Of a stretch of 64,000 bases of DNA, positions 8,735 through 17,245 are shown in pieces. This DNA is from Rhodobacteraceae bacterium F11138 (lineage in GTDB: Bacteria; Pseudomonadota; Alphaproteobacteria; Rhodobacterales; Rhodobacteraceae), in contig JAEKDP010000002.1 in the NCBI GenBank assembly GCA_016521575.1, positions 286,098 through 350,097 on the forward strand. Reading direction: 5' to 3'. The notes under the pieces are model-generated. The model was not told where the DNA came from. It saw only the letters and a program-made list of their open reading frames with translations, and searched no databases. Every line of letters starts with the position of its first letter. Position 1 is the stretch's first letter. The translations under genes and the position numbers were made by a program.

Positions 8735-10129
8735 TCAGCCCGCCAGCGCGTCGGCCAATGCGGCTTCAAAGATCGCCAGACCTTCGTCGATGATCGCGTC
8801 CGATGCCGTCAATGGCACCATGATGCGAACGGCGTTGCCATGCATGCCGCAGCCCAGCAGAATCAGGCCACGTTTCAAGGCGTGGGCAATCACCGATTGG
8901 GTCAGGGCGGCATCCGGGGTCGCGGTCTCGAAATCCGTGACGAACTCGATGGCCAGCATCGCGCCCAGCCCGCGAATGTCCCACATCCGATAGGGTGCGG
9001 TGCGGGCACCGATCTCGGCAAAGCGGGCGCGGAACTTTTCGCCCAAAGCGGTCGAGCGCGCCAACAGGCCTTCGGACTCGATCGCCTCGATCGCGGCCAG
9101 AGCCGCGGCACATGCCACCGGGTTGCCGCCATAGGTGCCCCCCAGGCCGCCCGGGGCAAGCGCATCCATCACCTCGGCACGACCGATCACGCCGGCAAGC
9201 GGATAGCCACCGGCCATGGATTTGGCGACCGTGATCAGATCCGGCACGACGCCGGAGTGTTGGATCGCGAACCAGGTCCCGGTACGGCCGAACCCTGCCT
9301 GAATTTCATCGGCAATCAACAGGATACCGTGCTGATCGCAGATCGCGCGCAACGCCTGCAGCATCTCGGTTGGCACCGGCAGGTAGCCACCTTCGCCCAG
9401 AACGGGCTCGATGATGATGGCGGCGATACGCGACGGATCGGCATCTGTCAGCATCAGCGTTTCCAGCCCTTTCAGCGCGTCCTGAACCGTCACACCGTTG
9501 CGGGCGTCGGGGAAAGGCGCGCGGAAGATATCGGCAGGGAACGGACCGACGTCTTTCTTGTAGGGCGTGACCTTGCCGGTCATGCCCAAAGTCATCAGGG
9601 TCCGACCATGGTAGGATCCGGAAAAAGCGATGATCCCGGAACGGCCAGTGGCCGCGCGGGCGATCTTGACTGCGTTTTCAACGGCTTCGGCACCGGTGGT
9701 CACAAGCAGGGATTTCTTGGCAAAGTCGCCGGGGGCCAGCGCGTTCAGCTTTTCGGCCAGCGCCACATAGGGCTCATAGGGCACGACCTGGAAACTGGTA
9801 TGGGTATACAGGTCTTCCTGCGCCTTGGCCGCCTCGACCACCTTGGGATGCCGATGGCCCGTGTTCAGCACGGCGATCCCGCCCACGAAATCGATATAGC
9901 GGTTGCCTTCGACGTCCCACAGTTCCGCATTTTCGGCCCGTGCGGCGAACACCGACGCCGCCGACGCAACCCCGCGGGGCACCGCGGCTTCGCGCCGCTG
10001 CACCAACGCCGCGTTGCCTGCGTCAGCTGCCGGCGCCGAAACGGCGGGCTTGGGGCTGCTTTTGGCTGCCGTGCGCGGCTTGGCTGCGGTGGATTTCGTG
10101 GCTTTCTTGGTCTTGGTCACAGCGGTCAT
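8735..10129 (-). CDS. gabT: 4-aminobutyrate aminotransferase with lysine/alanine-rich N-terminal extension
   Basis: A 464-residue class III aminotransferase closely resembling GabT. GabT features include QRREAAVPRGVAS, GGIAVLNTGHRHP, TTGAEAVENAVKIAR, IIEPVLGEGGY, ADEIQAGFGRTG and the PLP lysine in VAKSMAGGYPLAG near residue 303. It should convert 4-aminobutyrate to succinate semialdehyde. The first 40 or so residues are an unusual Lys/Ala/Pro/Thr-rich tail (TKTKKATKSTAAKPRT) not part of the enzyme fold. A GGAG sequence seven bases before ATG 10129 supports translation of this extension. The gene is divergent from the cupin-HTH regulator, which probably controls it. No gabD is adjacent. Confidence 0.87.
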   Translation of the reverse strand: MTAVTKTKKATKSTAAKPRTAAKSSPKPAVSAPAADAGNAALVQRREAAVPRGVASAASVFAARAENAELWDVEGNRYIDFVGGIAVLNTGHRHPKVVEAAKAQEDLYTHTSFQVVPYEPYVALAEKLNALAPGDFAKKSLLVTTGAEAVENAVKIARAATGRSGIIAFSGSYHGRTLMTLGMTGKVTPYKKDVGPFPADIFRAPFPDARNGVTVQDALKGLETLMLTDADPSRIAAIIIEPVLGEGGYLPVPTEMLQALRAICDQHGILLIADEIQAGFGRTGTWFAIQHSGVVPDLITVAKSMAGGYPLAGVIGRAEVMDALAPGGLGGTYGGNPVACAAALAAIEAIESEGLLARSTALGEKFRARFAEIGARTAPYRMWDIRGLGAMLAIEFVTDFETATPDAALTQSVIAHALKRGLILLGCGMHGNAVRIMVPLTASDAIIDEGLAIFEAALADALAG

Positions 10130-10176
10130 GGGGGCACTCCGGCTTGAGGGATGTCGCGTTCAAAATATCAATATCT

Positions 10177-10195
10177 CGCTTAATATATTTGTCAA
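10177..10195 (-). promoter_or_regulatory. Candidate gabT promoter with embedded operator copy
   Basis: On the minus strand a perfect TTGACA (-35, plus-strand 10190-10195) is followed by an AT-rich spacer that contains ATATTAAGCG, the complement of CGCTTAATAT at 10177-10186. The -10 is not clear. The same ten-base word recurs at 10298-10307 next to the regulator gene, so this is a plausible repressor site overlapping the gabT promoter. Confidence 0.45.
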
Positions 10196-10276
10196 TCGCA
10201 AGAGAATTCTGTATTTCGGCGTGAACAGCATCAGCTACGCCGGGAAAAATCACTTGATTTCAGCGTGCAACAGCGA

Positions 10277-10307
10277 TTGACCTACCGGCGTTTCCTGCGC
10301 TTAATAT
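10277..10307 (+). promoter_or_regulatory. Candidate regulator promoter with second operator copy
   Basis: TTGACC at 10277-10282 could be a -35 element, with TAATAT at 10302-10307 as a -10 (spacing 19). The -10 overlaps the second copy of CGCTTAATAT (10298-10307). Placement 33 bases before the regulator's GTG start fits autoregulation. Confidence 0.4.
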
Positions 10308-10339
10308 TTAGATCAAAACTTCAAAGGCAGATTCTACTG

Positions 10340-10909
10340 GTGGATATCGGCGGCAGGCTCAAGGTCATGCGCGAAACACGCGGTCTGACTCAGCGTGATC
10401 TGGCGGCCCGCGCCGGGCTGACAAACGGGGCGATTTCACAGATCGAACAAAACAAGAGCAGCCCATCGGTCGCGTCCTTGAAAAGGTTGCTGGATGCCAT
10501 TCCAATGACCATGTCCGAATTCTTTTCCGAATTCGAAGAGAATGGCGCCGCCAAATATTTCTACAGCGCGGATGAGCTGACCGAATTGTCGCCACAGGAT
10601 GGAAGTCGGGTCAACGGCACCCCGCCGGTCTCTCTGCGGCAGGTCGGCGATGCATCGCGGCATGCCTTGCAGATGCTGCACGAAACCTATCCGCCAGGGG
10701 CCGACACCGGGCCCGACCTGATCAGCCATGAGGGCGAAGAAGCCGGCGTCGTGGTGTCAGGCATCATCGAAATTACGGTCCAGGATCAAGCCCGGGTGCT
10801 GAACCCCTGGGACGGGTATCTTTTTGACAGCCGATTGCCACACAGGTTCCGCAACATCGGGGACAGCGATTGCGTCATCATCAGCGCCTGCACGCCGCCG
10901 ACGTTCTGA
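10340..10909 (+). CDS. HTH-XRE/cupin transcriptional regulator (PuuR-like)
   Basis: A 189-residue regulator with an N-terminal XRE helix-turn-helix (VMRETRGLTQRDLAARAGLT, recognition region GAISQIEQNKSSPS) and a C-terminal cupin domain from about residue 110 (GEEAGVVVSGIIEITV, followed by DSRLPHRFRN). This architecture is that of PuuR, which senses putrescine, and related regulators of amino-compound catabolism. GTG at 10340 (VDIGGRLK) is chosen over the longer GTG at 10265 because the fold begins there and AAAGGCAG lies nine bases upstream. The gene is divergent from gabT and is its most likely regulator; the ligand could be GABA, putrescine or another amine (inference). Confidence 0.82.
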   Translation: MDIGGRLKVMRETRGLTQRDLAARAGLTNGAISQIEQNKSSPSVASLKRLLDAIPMTMSEFFSEFEENGAAKYFYSADELTELSPQDGSRVNGTPPVSLRQVGDASRHALQMLHETYPPGADTGPDLISHEGEEAGVVVSGIIEITVQDQARVLNPWDGYLFDSRLPHRFRNIGDSDCVIISACTPPTF

Positions 10910-11163
10910 CCGGATTCTGTGGTCCTGGATCGACCTGACGGCCAGCTTTGGTTGGCCGCGTACATATCTGCGCCCGCCCGCGACACGACCGGGCAGCAGG
11001 GCATCACAATACGGGCAAGGATCGTCCGCAGAAACCGACAGCGGATTGGTCAGATCGAAACGAAAGATGTCTGTCATCGTCACCGTCCCTTGTTGGGCAC
11101 GGTCAACGTGATCATGCCGTCCGGCCTGGCAATCGACATCCGGTCACGACCCCCAATTCACGC
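10910..11163. other. Intergenic stretch with two weak overlapping small reading frames
   Basis: Between the regulator and the ndk terminator there is no recognisable gene. On the minus strand a 19-codon frame (ATG at 11139, ending TGA at 11082-11080) overlaps by GTGA a second frame starting at GTG 11083 (or ATG 11077, preceded by AAGGGA). The second frame begins plausibly (TDIFRFDLTNPLSV, DPCPYCDALLPG) but then becomes arginine-rich and runs antisense into the regulator gene to 10757. It may be a decayed gene, a small protein, or chance. No family is recognised. Confidence 0.25.
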
Positions 11164-11197
11164 AAAAGGGCCGCATCCTGCGGAAACGGCCCCTTTA
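11164..11197. terminator. Bidirectional intrinsic terminator after ndk
   Basis: A stem with arms AAAAGGGCCG and CGGCCCCTTT surrounds a 13-14 base loop and is flanked by A/T runs on both sides. It lies 39 bases past the ndk stop on the minus strand and looks like a functional intrinsic terminator usable in both directions. Confidence 0.7.
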
Positions 11198-11235
11198 TAA
11201 AAATGTCACGGTACGACCCGTCAGGGTCAGCCCGC

Positions 11236-11658
11236 TTAGCCGACCAATTCGAGGCCCGAGAAGAAATAGGCGATTTCGACCGCAGCGGTTTCCGGGGCGT
11301 CCGAACCGTGAACCGAATTTTCGCCGACGGATTCCGCGAATTCGGCGCGGATGGTGCCGGGGGCCGCGTCGGCCGGGTTGGTCGCGCCCATGATTTCACG
11401 GTTCTTGGAAATGGCGTTTTCACCTTCCAGCACCTGAACGACAACCGGCTCAGAGGACATGAATTCGCACAGTTCGTCATAGAAAGGACGCTCTTTGTGC
11501 ACCTCATAGAACACACCGGCCTGCGCCTTGGACATGTGAATGCGCTTCTGTGCGACGATGCGCAGCCCGGCATCTTCGAACTTGGCATTGATCTTGCCGG
11601 TCAGGTTGCGACGGGTGGCATCGGGTTTGATGATCGAAAAGGTGCGTTCCAGAGCCAT
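11236..11658 (-). CDS. ndk: Nucleoside diphosphate kinase
   Basis: A 140-residue protein matching Ndk along its full length. It transfers the gamma-phosphate of ATP to nucleoside diphosphates through a phosphohistidine. The active-site histidine is H117 in NSVHGSD, and the N-terminal [16 protein letters not shown] and central [17 protein letters not shown] motifs are intact. It is transcribed alone: a divergent ABC-F gene lies upstream and a hairpin terminator follows. Promoter not clearly identified. Confidence 0.97.
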   Translation of the reverse strand: MALERTFSIIKPDATRRNLTGKINAKFEDAGLRIVAQKRIHMSKAQAGVFYEVHKERPFYDELCEFMSSEPVVVQVLEGENAISKNREIMGATNPADAAPGTIRAEFAESVGENSVHGSDAPETAAVEIAYFFSGLELVG

Positions 11659-11849
11659 TGGGCATCTCCTTGCTGATCGGCCGTCGGAAAGACGGGCCGG
11701 ATAATGAATGGCGCGCGCCTAGCATGGCTGCCTGATTTAGGAAAGGCGCAAATGCGCCGGTGCGTCCTCGGGGCGTGACCCGGATCAAAGGCGCCCGAGC
11801 GGTCAAAAGGTTCTTTCAGCTTTGGTCATTCTCTACTATTGCGCTGCCC

Positions 11850-13694
11850 ATGCTACGTATCAACGATATCACCTATGCCGTCGAAGGCCGCCCGCTGTTC
11901 GAGAACGCCAGCGCAACCATTCCCACCGGCCACAAGGTTGGCCTGATCGGCCGCAACGGGGCGGGCAAGACCACGTTGTTCAGGCTGATCCGCGGCGAAT
12001 TGCACCTGGAAGGGGGCAGTATCTCTCTGCCCGCGCGCGCGCGCATCGGCGGTGTCGCCCAAGAGGTTCCGGGCAACGAGGTGTCGCTGCTGGATACGGT
12101 TCTGGCCGCGGATACCGAACGCGCCGCCCTGCTGGCCGAGGCCGAAACCGCAACCGATCCTGCCCGCATCGCCGAGGTCCAGACCCGCCTGGCCGATATA
12201 GACGCCTGGTCCGCCGAGGGGCGCGCATCCTCGATCCTGCGCGGTCTGGGGTTTGAGGCAGAAGAACAACTGATGCCCTGCTCTGCCTTTTCGGGCGGCT
12301 GGCGGATGCGTGTCGCGCTGGCGGCGGTGCTGTTTTCGCAACCCGACTACCTGCTGCTGGACGAACCGACCAACTATCTGGACCTTGAAGGTGCGTTGTG
12401 GCTGGAAAACTACCTGATGCGCTATCCGCATACGGTGATCATCATCAGCCACGACCGAGAGTTGCTGAACCGGGCCGTCGGCGGCATCCTGCATCTCGAA
12501 AATCGCGGGCTGACCTATTACACGGGCAACTACGACCAGTTTGCCCGCCAGCGCGCCGCCAACCGCGCGGTACAGGCGGCTGCGGCCAAGAAACAGGATG
12601 CCCGCCGCGCGCATCTTCAGGCCTTTGTCGATCGCTTCAAGGCCAAGGCCAGCAAGGCGAAACAGGCCCAGAGCCGGGTCAAGATGCTGGAAAAGATGGA
12701 AACCATCCGTGCCCCCGAAGATGCCGCGCGCACGGTGTTTTCCTTTCCCGAACCCGAAGAACTGTCACCGCCGATCATCGCCACCGAGGGCGTCCAGGTC
12801 GGCTATGGCGACACCGTGGTTCTGCGCAATCTGAACCTGCGCATAGATCAGGACGACCGCATCGCGCTGTTGGGCAAGAACGGTCAGGGCAAATCGACTC
12901 TGACCAAGCTGCTCAGCGACCGGCTTGCACCGATGGCCGGCAAGATGACCAGCTCGAACAAGCTGCGCATCGGCTTTTTCGCCCAACACCAGGTGGATGA
13001 GTTGCGGATTGACGAAACCCCGCTGCAACACCTGTTGCGCGAACGCCCCGCCGAGGGGCAGGCGAAACTGCGCGCCCGGCTGGCCGGTTTCGGGCTGGGC
13101 GCGGATCAGGCCGATACCGCCGTCGGACGGTTGTCAGGGGGTCAGAAGGCACGTTTGTCGCTGCTGCTGGCAACGCTGCCCGCGCCGCATCTGTTGATCC
13201 TTGATGAACCGACCAACCACCTGGACATCGAAAGCCGCGAAGCATTGGTCGAGGCGCTGACCGCCTATTCCGGCGCCGTGATCCTGGTCAGCCACGACAT
13301 GCATCTGCTGTCCCTGGTGGCGGACCGGCTGTGGCTGGTCTCGGACGGGACCGTGAAACCCTATGAGGGTGATCTGGCATCCTATCGCACCCTCTTGCTG
13401 AGCCGGGACAAACCCGCGCCGAAAGCGCGCGACAGTAAGCCCAAACGCCCCTCGCGCGATGCCATCCTGGCGCTGCGGTCCGAAACCCGCAAGGGCGAGG
13501 AACGCGTTCAGAAACTGAACCAGATGCGCGACAAGCTGGCCAGCAAGCTGGCCGATCCGGCGCTGTATGAGGATGGCAAACAGGGCGAGGTCGAAGTCTG
13601 GCAGCGCAAATATGCCGAAGTGATGGAAGCCCTGGACCGCGCCGAGGCCCTGTGGATGAATGCGCTGGAAAAACTGGAGAAAGCCGAGGCCTAG
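11850..13694 (+). CDS. ABC-F family ATP-binding protein (ribosome-associated type)
   Basis: A 614-residue soluble protein with two ABC cassettes and no membrane domain. The first Walker A (GRNGAGKT) is at residues 34-41, with signature FSGGWRMRVALA and Walker B LLLDEPTNYLDLEG. The linker (about residues 235-300) is lysine/arginine-rich and helical. The second Walker A (GKNGQGKST) lies near residue 342, with LSGGQKARLSLL and ILDEPTNHLDIES. The C-terminal end is a charged coiled-coil (ALRSETRKGEERVQKLNQ). The layout is that of Uup/YheS-type ABC-F translation factors. ATG at 11850 starts the family-typical MLRINDITYAVEG. It is followed after one base by marC. Confidence 0.9.
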   Translation: MLRINDITYAVEGRPLFENASATIPTGHKVGLIGRNGAGKTTLFRLIRGELHLEGGSISLPARARIGGVAQEVPGNEVSLLDTVLAADTERAALLAEAETATDPARIAEVQTRLADIDAWSAEGRASSILRGLGFEAEEQLMPCSAFSGGWRMRVALAAVLFSQPDYLLLDEPTNYLDLEGALWLENYLMRYPHTVIIISHDRELLNRAVGGILHLENRGLTYYTGNYDQFARQRAANRAVQAAAAKKQDARRAHLQAFVDRFKAKASKAKQAQSRVKMLEKMETIRAPEDAARTVFSFPEPEELSPPIIATEGVQVGYGDTVVLRNLNLRIDQDDRIALLGKNGQGKSTLTKLLSDRLAPMAGKMTSSNKLRIGFFAQHQVDELRIDETPLQHLLRERPAEGQAKLRARLAGFGLGADQADTAVGRLSGGQKARLSLLLATLPAPHLLILDEPTNHLDIESREALVEALTAYSGAVILVSHDMHLLSLVADRLWLVSDGTVKPYEGDLASYRTLLLSRDKPAPKARDSKPKRPSRDAILALRSETRKGEERVQKLNQMRDKLASKLADPALYEDGKQGEVEVWQRKYAEVMEALDRAEALWMNALEKLEKAEA

Positions 13695-13695
13695 C

Positions 13696-14322
13696 ATGGA
13701 CACCTCTTTTCTGATCACCGCTTTCGTCACGCTGTTCGTGGTGATCGACCCGATCGGGCTGGCCCCGCTGTTCATGGCCATGACCCAGGACATCGCGGCA
13801 AGCCGCCGCCGTGCGATCGCGATCCGGGCCTGCCTGACTTCGGTAGTCATCCTGATGGTTTTTGCCGCCTTCGGCGAGGCCGTGCTGAATTTCGTGGGCA
13901 TCTCCATGCCCGCCTTTCAGGTCGCCGGGGGGATACTTCTGTTTCTGACCGCGCTCGACATGCTGTTTGAGCGCCGCACCAAACGCCGCGAAGGCCAGGT
14001 CGAAGACGCCGAGGAAGACGAAGGGCCGGACCCGTCGGTGTTCCCGCTGGCGATCCCGCTGATTGCAGGGCCGGGATCCATCGCAACGGTGATCTTGCTG
14101 GCGGGGCAGAAACCGGGGATCGAAGGGCTTGCGCTGGTGAGCGGCATCATGATCGCGGTTGTTGCACTTGTTTTCATTCTGTTTTCCCTCAGCGGTGTTC
14201 TGGGCCGCGCGCTGGGGAAAACGGGAACCAATGTGGTAACCCGGCTGCTGGGCATGTTGCTGGCAGCCCTGGCGACCCAGTTCGTTCTGGACGGGTTGCG
14301 CAATTTCGGCTTTGCCGGCTAG
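13696..14322 (+). CDS. MarC family integral membrane protein
   Basis: A 208-residue membrane protein of the MarC/UPF0056 family. The signature FVTLFVVIDPIGLAPLFM opens the protein, and six hydrophobic segments can be traced, with a charged cytoplasmic loop (about residues 95-115, rich in Glu/Asp/Arg) between the third and fourth. The second conserved IAGPGSIATVILL motif is present. The family's transport substrate is unknown, and a former link to multiple antibiotic resistance has been withdrawn. ATG at 13696 lies immediately after the ABC-F stop. Confidence 0.88.
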   Translation: MDTSFLITAFVTLFVVIDPIGLAPLFMAMTQDIAASRRRAIAIRACLTSVVILMVFAAFGEAVLNFVGISMPAFQVAGGILLFLTALDMLFERRTKRREGQVEDAEEDEGPDPSVFPLAIPLIAGPGSIATVILLAGQKPGIEGLALVSGIMIAVVALVFILFSLSGVLGRALGKTGTNVVTRLLGMLLAALATQFVLDGLRNFGFAG

Positions 14323-14373
14323 CAAGCCGCGCGGGGATGCCTATATGCCAGTCAGCAACCGCGGAAGGCTTTG

Positions 14374-14955
14374 ATGTCGTCAATCGAAATGGGCAACCTG
14401 ATCTATCTGGTGCTGCTGCTGGCCATGGTGCTGACGTGGTACATGGCGCAGAATCGCAAGTCACTGGGCAAGACCGTGCAACAGGCGCTGGCCTGGGGGC
14501 TGATCTTTGTCGGGATCATCGCCGCAATCGGCGTCTGGGACGACATTCGGCAGACCCTGCGGCCCAGCCAGAGCATGATTTCCGCCACCGGACAGGTCGA
14601 AGTGCCGCGCGCCAATGACGGTCATTATTACCTGACCCTGCAGTTGGATGGCGAACCGGTGGACTTTCTCATCGACACCGGCGCATCGGAAATGGTGCTG
14701 TCCCATTCGGACGCGCAACGGGTCGGCGTGGATCTGGAGGGCCTGGCCTATGTCGGGCGGGCCAATACGGCCAACGGGATTGTCAAAACCGCTCCGATCA
14801 CGCTGAATCGCGTTGAACTGGGCCATGTTCAGGACCGCGACGTGCGCGCCTGGGTCAATCAGGGCGAGATGGAGCAATCCCTGCTGGGCATGTCCTATCT
14901 GCGGCGGTGGGAACGGATCGAGATCACAGGCGACGCTTTGGTATTGACCCGCTGA
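14374..14955 (+). CDS. Retropepsin-like aspartic protease, TIGR02281 family, membrane-anchored
   Basis: A 193-residue protein with two N-terminal hydrophobic segments (MGNLIYLVLLLAMVLTWYMA and a second near residues 30-45) and a C-terminal single aspartic-protease lobe. The catalytic motif is FLIDTGASEMVLS near residue 105, and the flap-like GRANTANGIVKTAPI and ending SLLGMSYLRRWERIEI match the TIGR02281 clan AA family. Like retroviral protease, it should work as a homodimer, probably in the periplasm. The physiological substrate is unknown. ATG at 14374 is preferred to TTG at 14371. It converges on holC. Confidence 0.85.
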   Translation: MSSIEMGNLIYLVLLLAMVLTWYMAQNRKSLGKTVQQALAWGLIFVGIIAAIGVWDDIRQTLRPSQSMISATGQVEVPRANDGHYYLTLQLDGEPVDFLIDTGASEMVLSHSDAQRVGVDLEGLAYVGRANTANGIVKTAPITLNRVELGHVQDRDVRAWVNQGEMEQSLLGMSYLRRWERIEITGDALVLTR

Positions 14956-14982
14956 ACGCAGTTCAGGCTGCTCGGATGGGCC

Positions 14983-15441
14983 TCAGCGTTCGAACTTCTT
15001 CTCCCAGCGTCCGGATTCTTCGGACCAGTATTGCGCCGAACAGCCCGCGTCGATCAGGGTTTTCCATAGCGTGCGCGCGCGCTGAACGGCCTGCGAATCG
15101 TTGCCGTCAAACAGGATGCAGACCCGCTCAAGCGCGCCGACCTCCTCTGCGCGGACCTCGGCGCCGTCCACGGCCATCAGACATTCCGGCGCATTCGCCG
15201 CGTCAGCCGCCGTGGTCAAAAGGATCGGCTGATCCGCATCATGCGGCCCGCCTGCCATCCCGTGTGGCAGGAACCCGTCTTCGGGCACAAGCCACAACTG
15301 TTCGTCCAGCCACGCCAGCCGCTGCGGGTCGTTGCCGCGCACAGCGACTTTCCATCCCGCCTGGCGGGCCTTGCCCAGAAGGATGGGCAGGCTGTGTTCC
15401 AGCGGATGTCGCGTCAGATGGTAGAAATACACCGCCCCCAT
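14983..15441 (-). CDS. holC: DNA polymerase III subunit chi
   Basis: A 152-residue protein beginning AVYFYHLTRHPLEHSLP, the typical HolC N-terminus, with the central ARQAGWKVAVRG and DEQLWLVPEDGFLPHG motifs that contact SSB and psi in known homologues. It belongs to the clamp-loader complex. A longer frame reaches 15564 but its start region is cysteine/arginine-rich and not HolC-like, so ATG at 15441 is used. It follows pepA by 184 bases in the same orientation, the same gene order as in E. coli (pepA-holC). Confidence 0.88.
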   Translation of the reverse strand: MGAVYFYHLTRHPLEHSLPILLGKARQAGWKVAVRGNDPQRLAWLDEQLWLVPEDGFLPHGMAGGPHDADQPILLTTAADAANAPECLMAVDGAEVRAEEVGALERVCILFDGNDSQAVQRARTLWKTLIDAGCSAQYWSEESGRWEKKFER

Positions 15442-15625
15442 CACGGACCCGCCGACAGGGCAACAGCGCCGCCGGCACATCGCATCGCCCTGGCATCGTG
15501 CCGCCACACCGGGCGGAGTCCGTGCCCGCGCAAAACAACGGTGCGTTGTGGCACGGCCCGGCACTGGCGCAAACAGGGGGCGGGGACCGTCATGGCGTGT
15601 TCCTTTCTCCTTTGCGTGGACCGGT

Positions 15626-17113
15626 CTAGGTCTCGGATTCGAACCGGTCCCGCACCAGCCGGTTCAACGCCGCAACCCCCCAGCCGGTTGCGCCCTTGGG
15701 GGCGAAATCCGTATCCGATTTGACCAGGGCAACCCCGGCGATGTCCAGATGGATCCAGGGGGTTTCGGGTTTGACGAAGCGTTGCAGGAACTGCGCCGCC
15801 GTGATCGAGCCCGCCGGCCGCCCGCCCGTATTCTTGATATCCGCGATGCGCGATTTTATCAGCTCGTCATAGCCCTTGCCCAAGGGCATCCGCCACGCGC
15901 CTTCGCCCTCGGCGGATGCCGCTTTCAGAAAGGCGTTGCACAGCGCATCGTCATTGGAAAACACGCCCGCATTGTCATGGCCAAGGCCGATGATGATGGC
16001 ACCGGTCAGGGTGGCCAGATCGATCATTCCCGCCGGTTTGAACCGCTCCTGCGCGTACCACAGCACATCCGCCAGAACCAGACGGCCTTCGGCATCGGTG
16101 TTGATCACTTCGACCGTGGTGCCCTTCATCGAACGGATCACGTCACCGGGGCGCGTGGCGTTGCCCGAAGGCATGTTTTCGACCAGCCCGACCAGTCCGA
16201 CCACATTGGCCTTGGCCTTGCGCAGCGCCAGCGCCCGCATGGTGCCTGCGACGACACCGGCCCCGCCCATGTCCATGGTCATGTCTTCCATGCCCGCAGC
16301 GGGTTTCAGGGAAATGCCGCCAGTGTCGAACACCACCCCCTTGCCGACCAGCGCCAGCGGGGCCGCGTCCTGTGCGCCGCCGTTCCATTGCATGACGACG
16401 ACCTTGGACGGGCTGTCCGACCCCTGCCCCACCGACAACAGCGTCCGCATACCCAGTTCAGCCAGCTTGTCCTCGTCCAGCACCTCGACCGTCAGCCCCA
16501 GGTCGCGCATCTCGACCAGACGGTCGGCGAAATCGGTCGTGGTCAGGATATTGGCCGGTTCGTTGACCAGATCACGGGTCATATGCGCACCCTCGGCCAC
16601 GGCCAGCAACGGTTCGACAGCCGCCGCCATGTCATCGGGGCGGGTGTGGTGAATCACCACCTCGGCCGATGTGTCGGCGGCTTCTTCCTGCTCGGCGGTC
16701 TTGTGGGCGTCAAACCGATAATCGCGCAACGCCAGCCCCAGCGCCAGATTGTCCGCCTGACGCGCATTTCCCGCCAGCAGCATGAGCGACGCTGTGCCCT
16801 TGGCCTTGGCCAGTGCCGCGCCCGCCTTGCGCGCCTGAACCGGATCGGACTGGCGCGACAGGATCAGGATATCAAGCGCCTCGGCGGCCAGACCCGCAGG
16901 CCAGGCCAGTGAAACCACCTGCCCCGACTCCATCTTGGGAAACCCTTCGCTTTCCACCAGGCGGGCCACTGCCCCCTTGGTCAGCCGATTGACACGCCGC
17001 GCGCCCGGGTCCAGCTTGCCGTCCGGCGTCACAAGGACGGCAACACGCCCCTTTGTGGCGGCGATCTCGTCCAGATCGGTGGCTTTGAAACGGATCGGTG
17101 TCAAACGGCTCAT
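15626..17113 (-). CDS. pepA: Leucyl aminopeptidase, M17 family
   Basis: A 495-residue cytosol aminopeptidase. The C-terminal catalytic domain shows the two-zinc site motifs GKGVVFDTGGISLKPA, MDMGGAGVVAGTM and the signature NTDAEGRLVLADVLWYA near residue 338. The N-terminal domain (about residues 1-165) is the less conserved regulatory/hexamerisation part. It removes N-terminal residues, especially leucine, from peptides. It is divergent from lptF, as in enterobacteria, with about 130 bases between the two starts. Confidence 0.95.
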   Translation of the reverse strand: MSRLTPIRFKATDLDEIAATKGRVAVLVTPDGKLDPGARRVNRLTKGAVARLVESEGFPKMESGQVVSLAWPAGLAAEALDILILSRQSDPVQARKAGAALAKAKGTASLMLLAGNARQADNLALGLALRDYRFDAHKTAEQEEAADTSAEVVIHHTRPDDMAAAVEPLLAVAEGAHMTRDLVNEPANILTTTDFADRLVEMRDLGLTVEVLDEDKLAELGMRTLLSVGQGSDSPSKVVVMQWNGGAQDAAPLALVGKGVVFDTGGISLKPAAGMEDMTMDMGGAGVVAGTMRALALRKAKANVVGLVGLVENMPSGNATRPGDVIRSMKGTTVEVINTDAEGRLVLADVLWYAQERFKPAGMIDLATLTGAIIIGLGHDNAGVFSNDDALCNAFLKAASAEGEGAWRMPLGKGYDELIKSRIADIKNTGGRPAGSITAAQFLQRFVKPETPWIHLDIAGVALVKSDTDFAPKGATGWGVAALNRLVRDRFESET

Positions 17114-17245
17114 CTTCGGGCTCCTTCATGGATTTTGCCCACAGCTATCGCGCGGCGCGCGGCTTGACCAGATAGCAGTTTCCGCCGCATAGGAATTGCA
17201 TTAGGATCACGGCCAACAATAATGCAGGCAAGCCGGGGGAACTTA

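Noticed and set aside
8669-10147. A 492-codon plus-strand frame opposite gabT
   Set aside because: Antisense of a complete GabT; no recognisable protein features.
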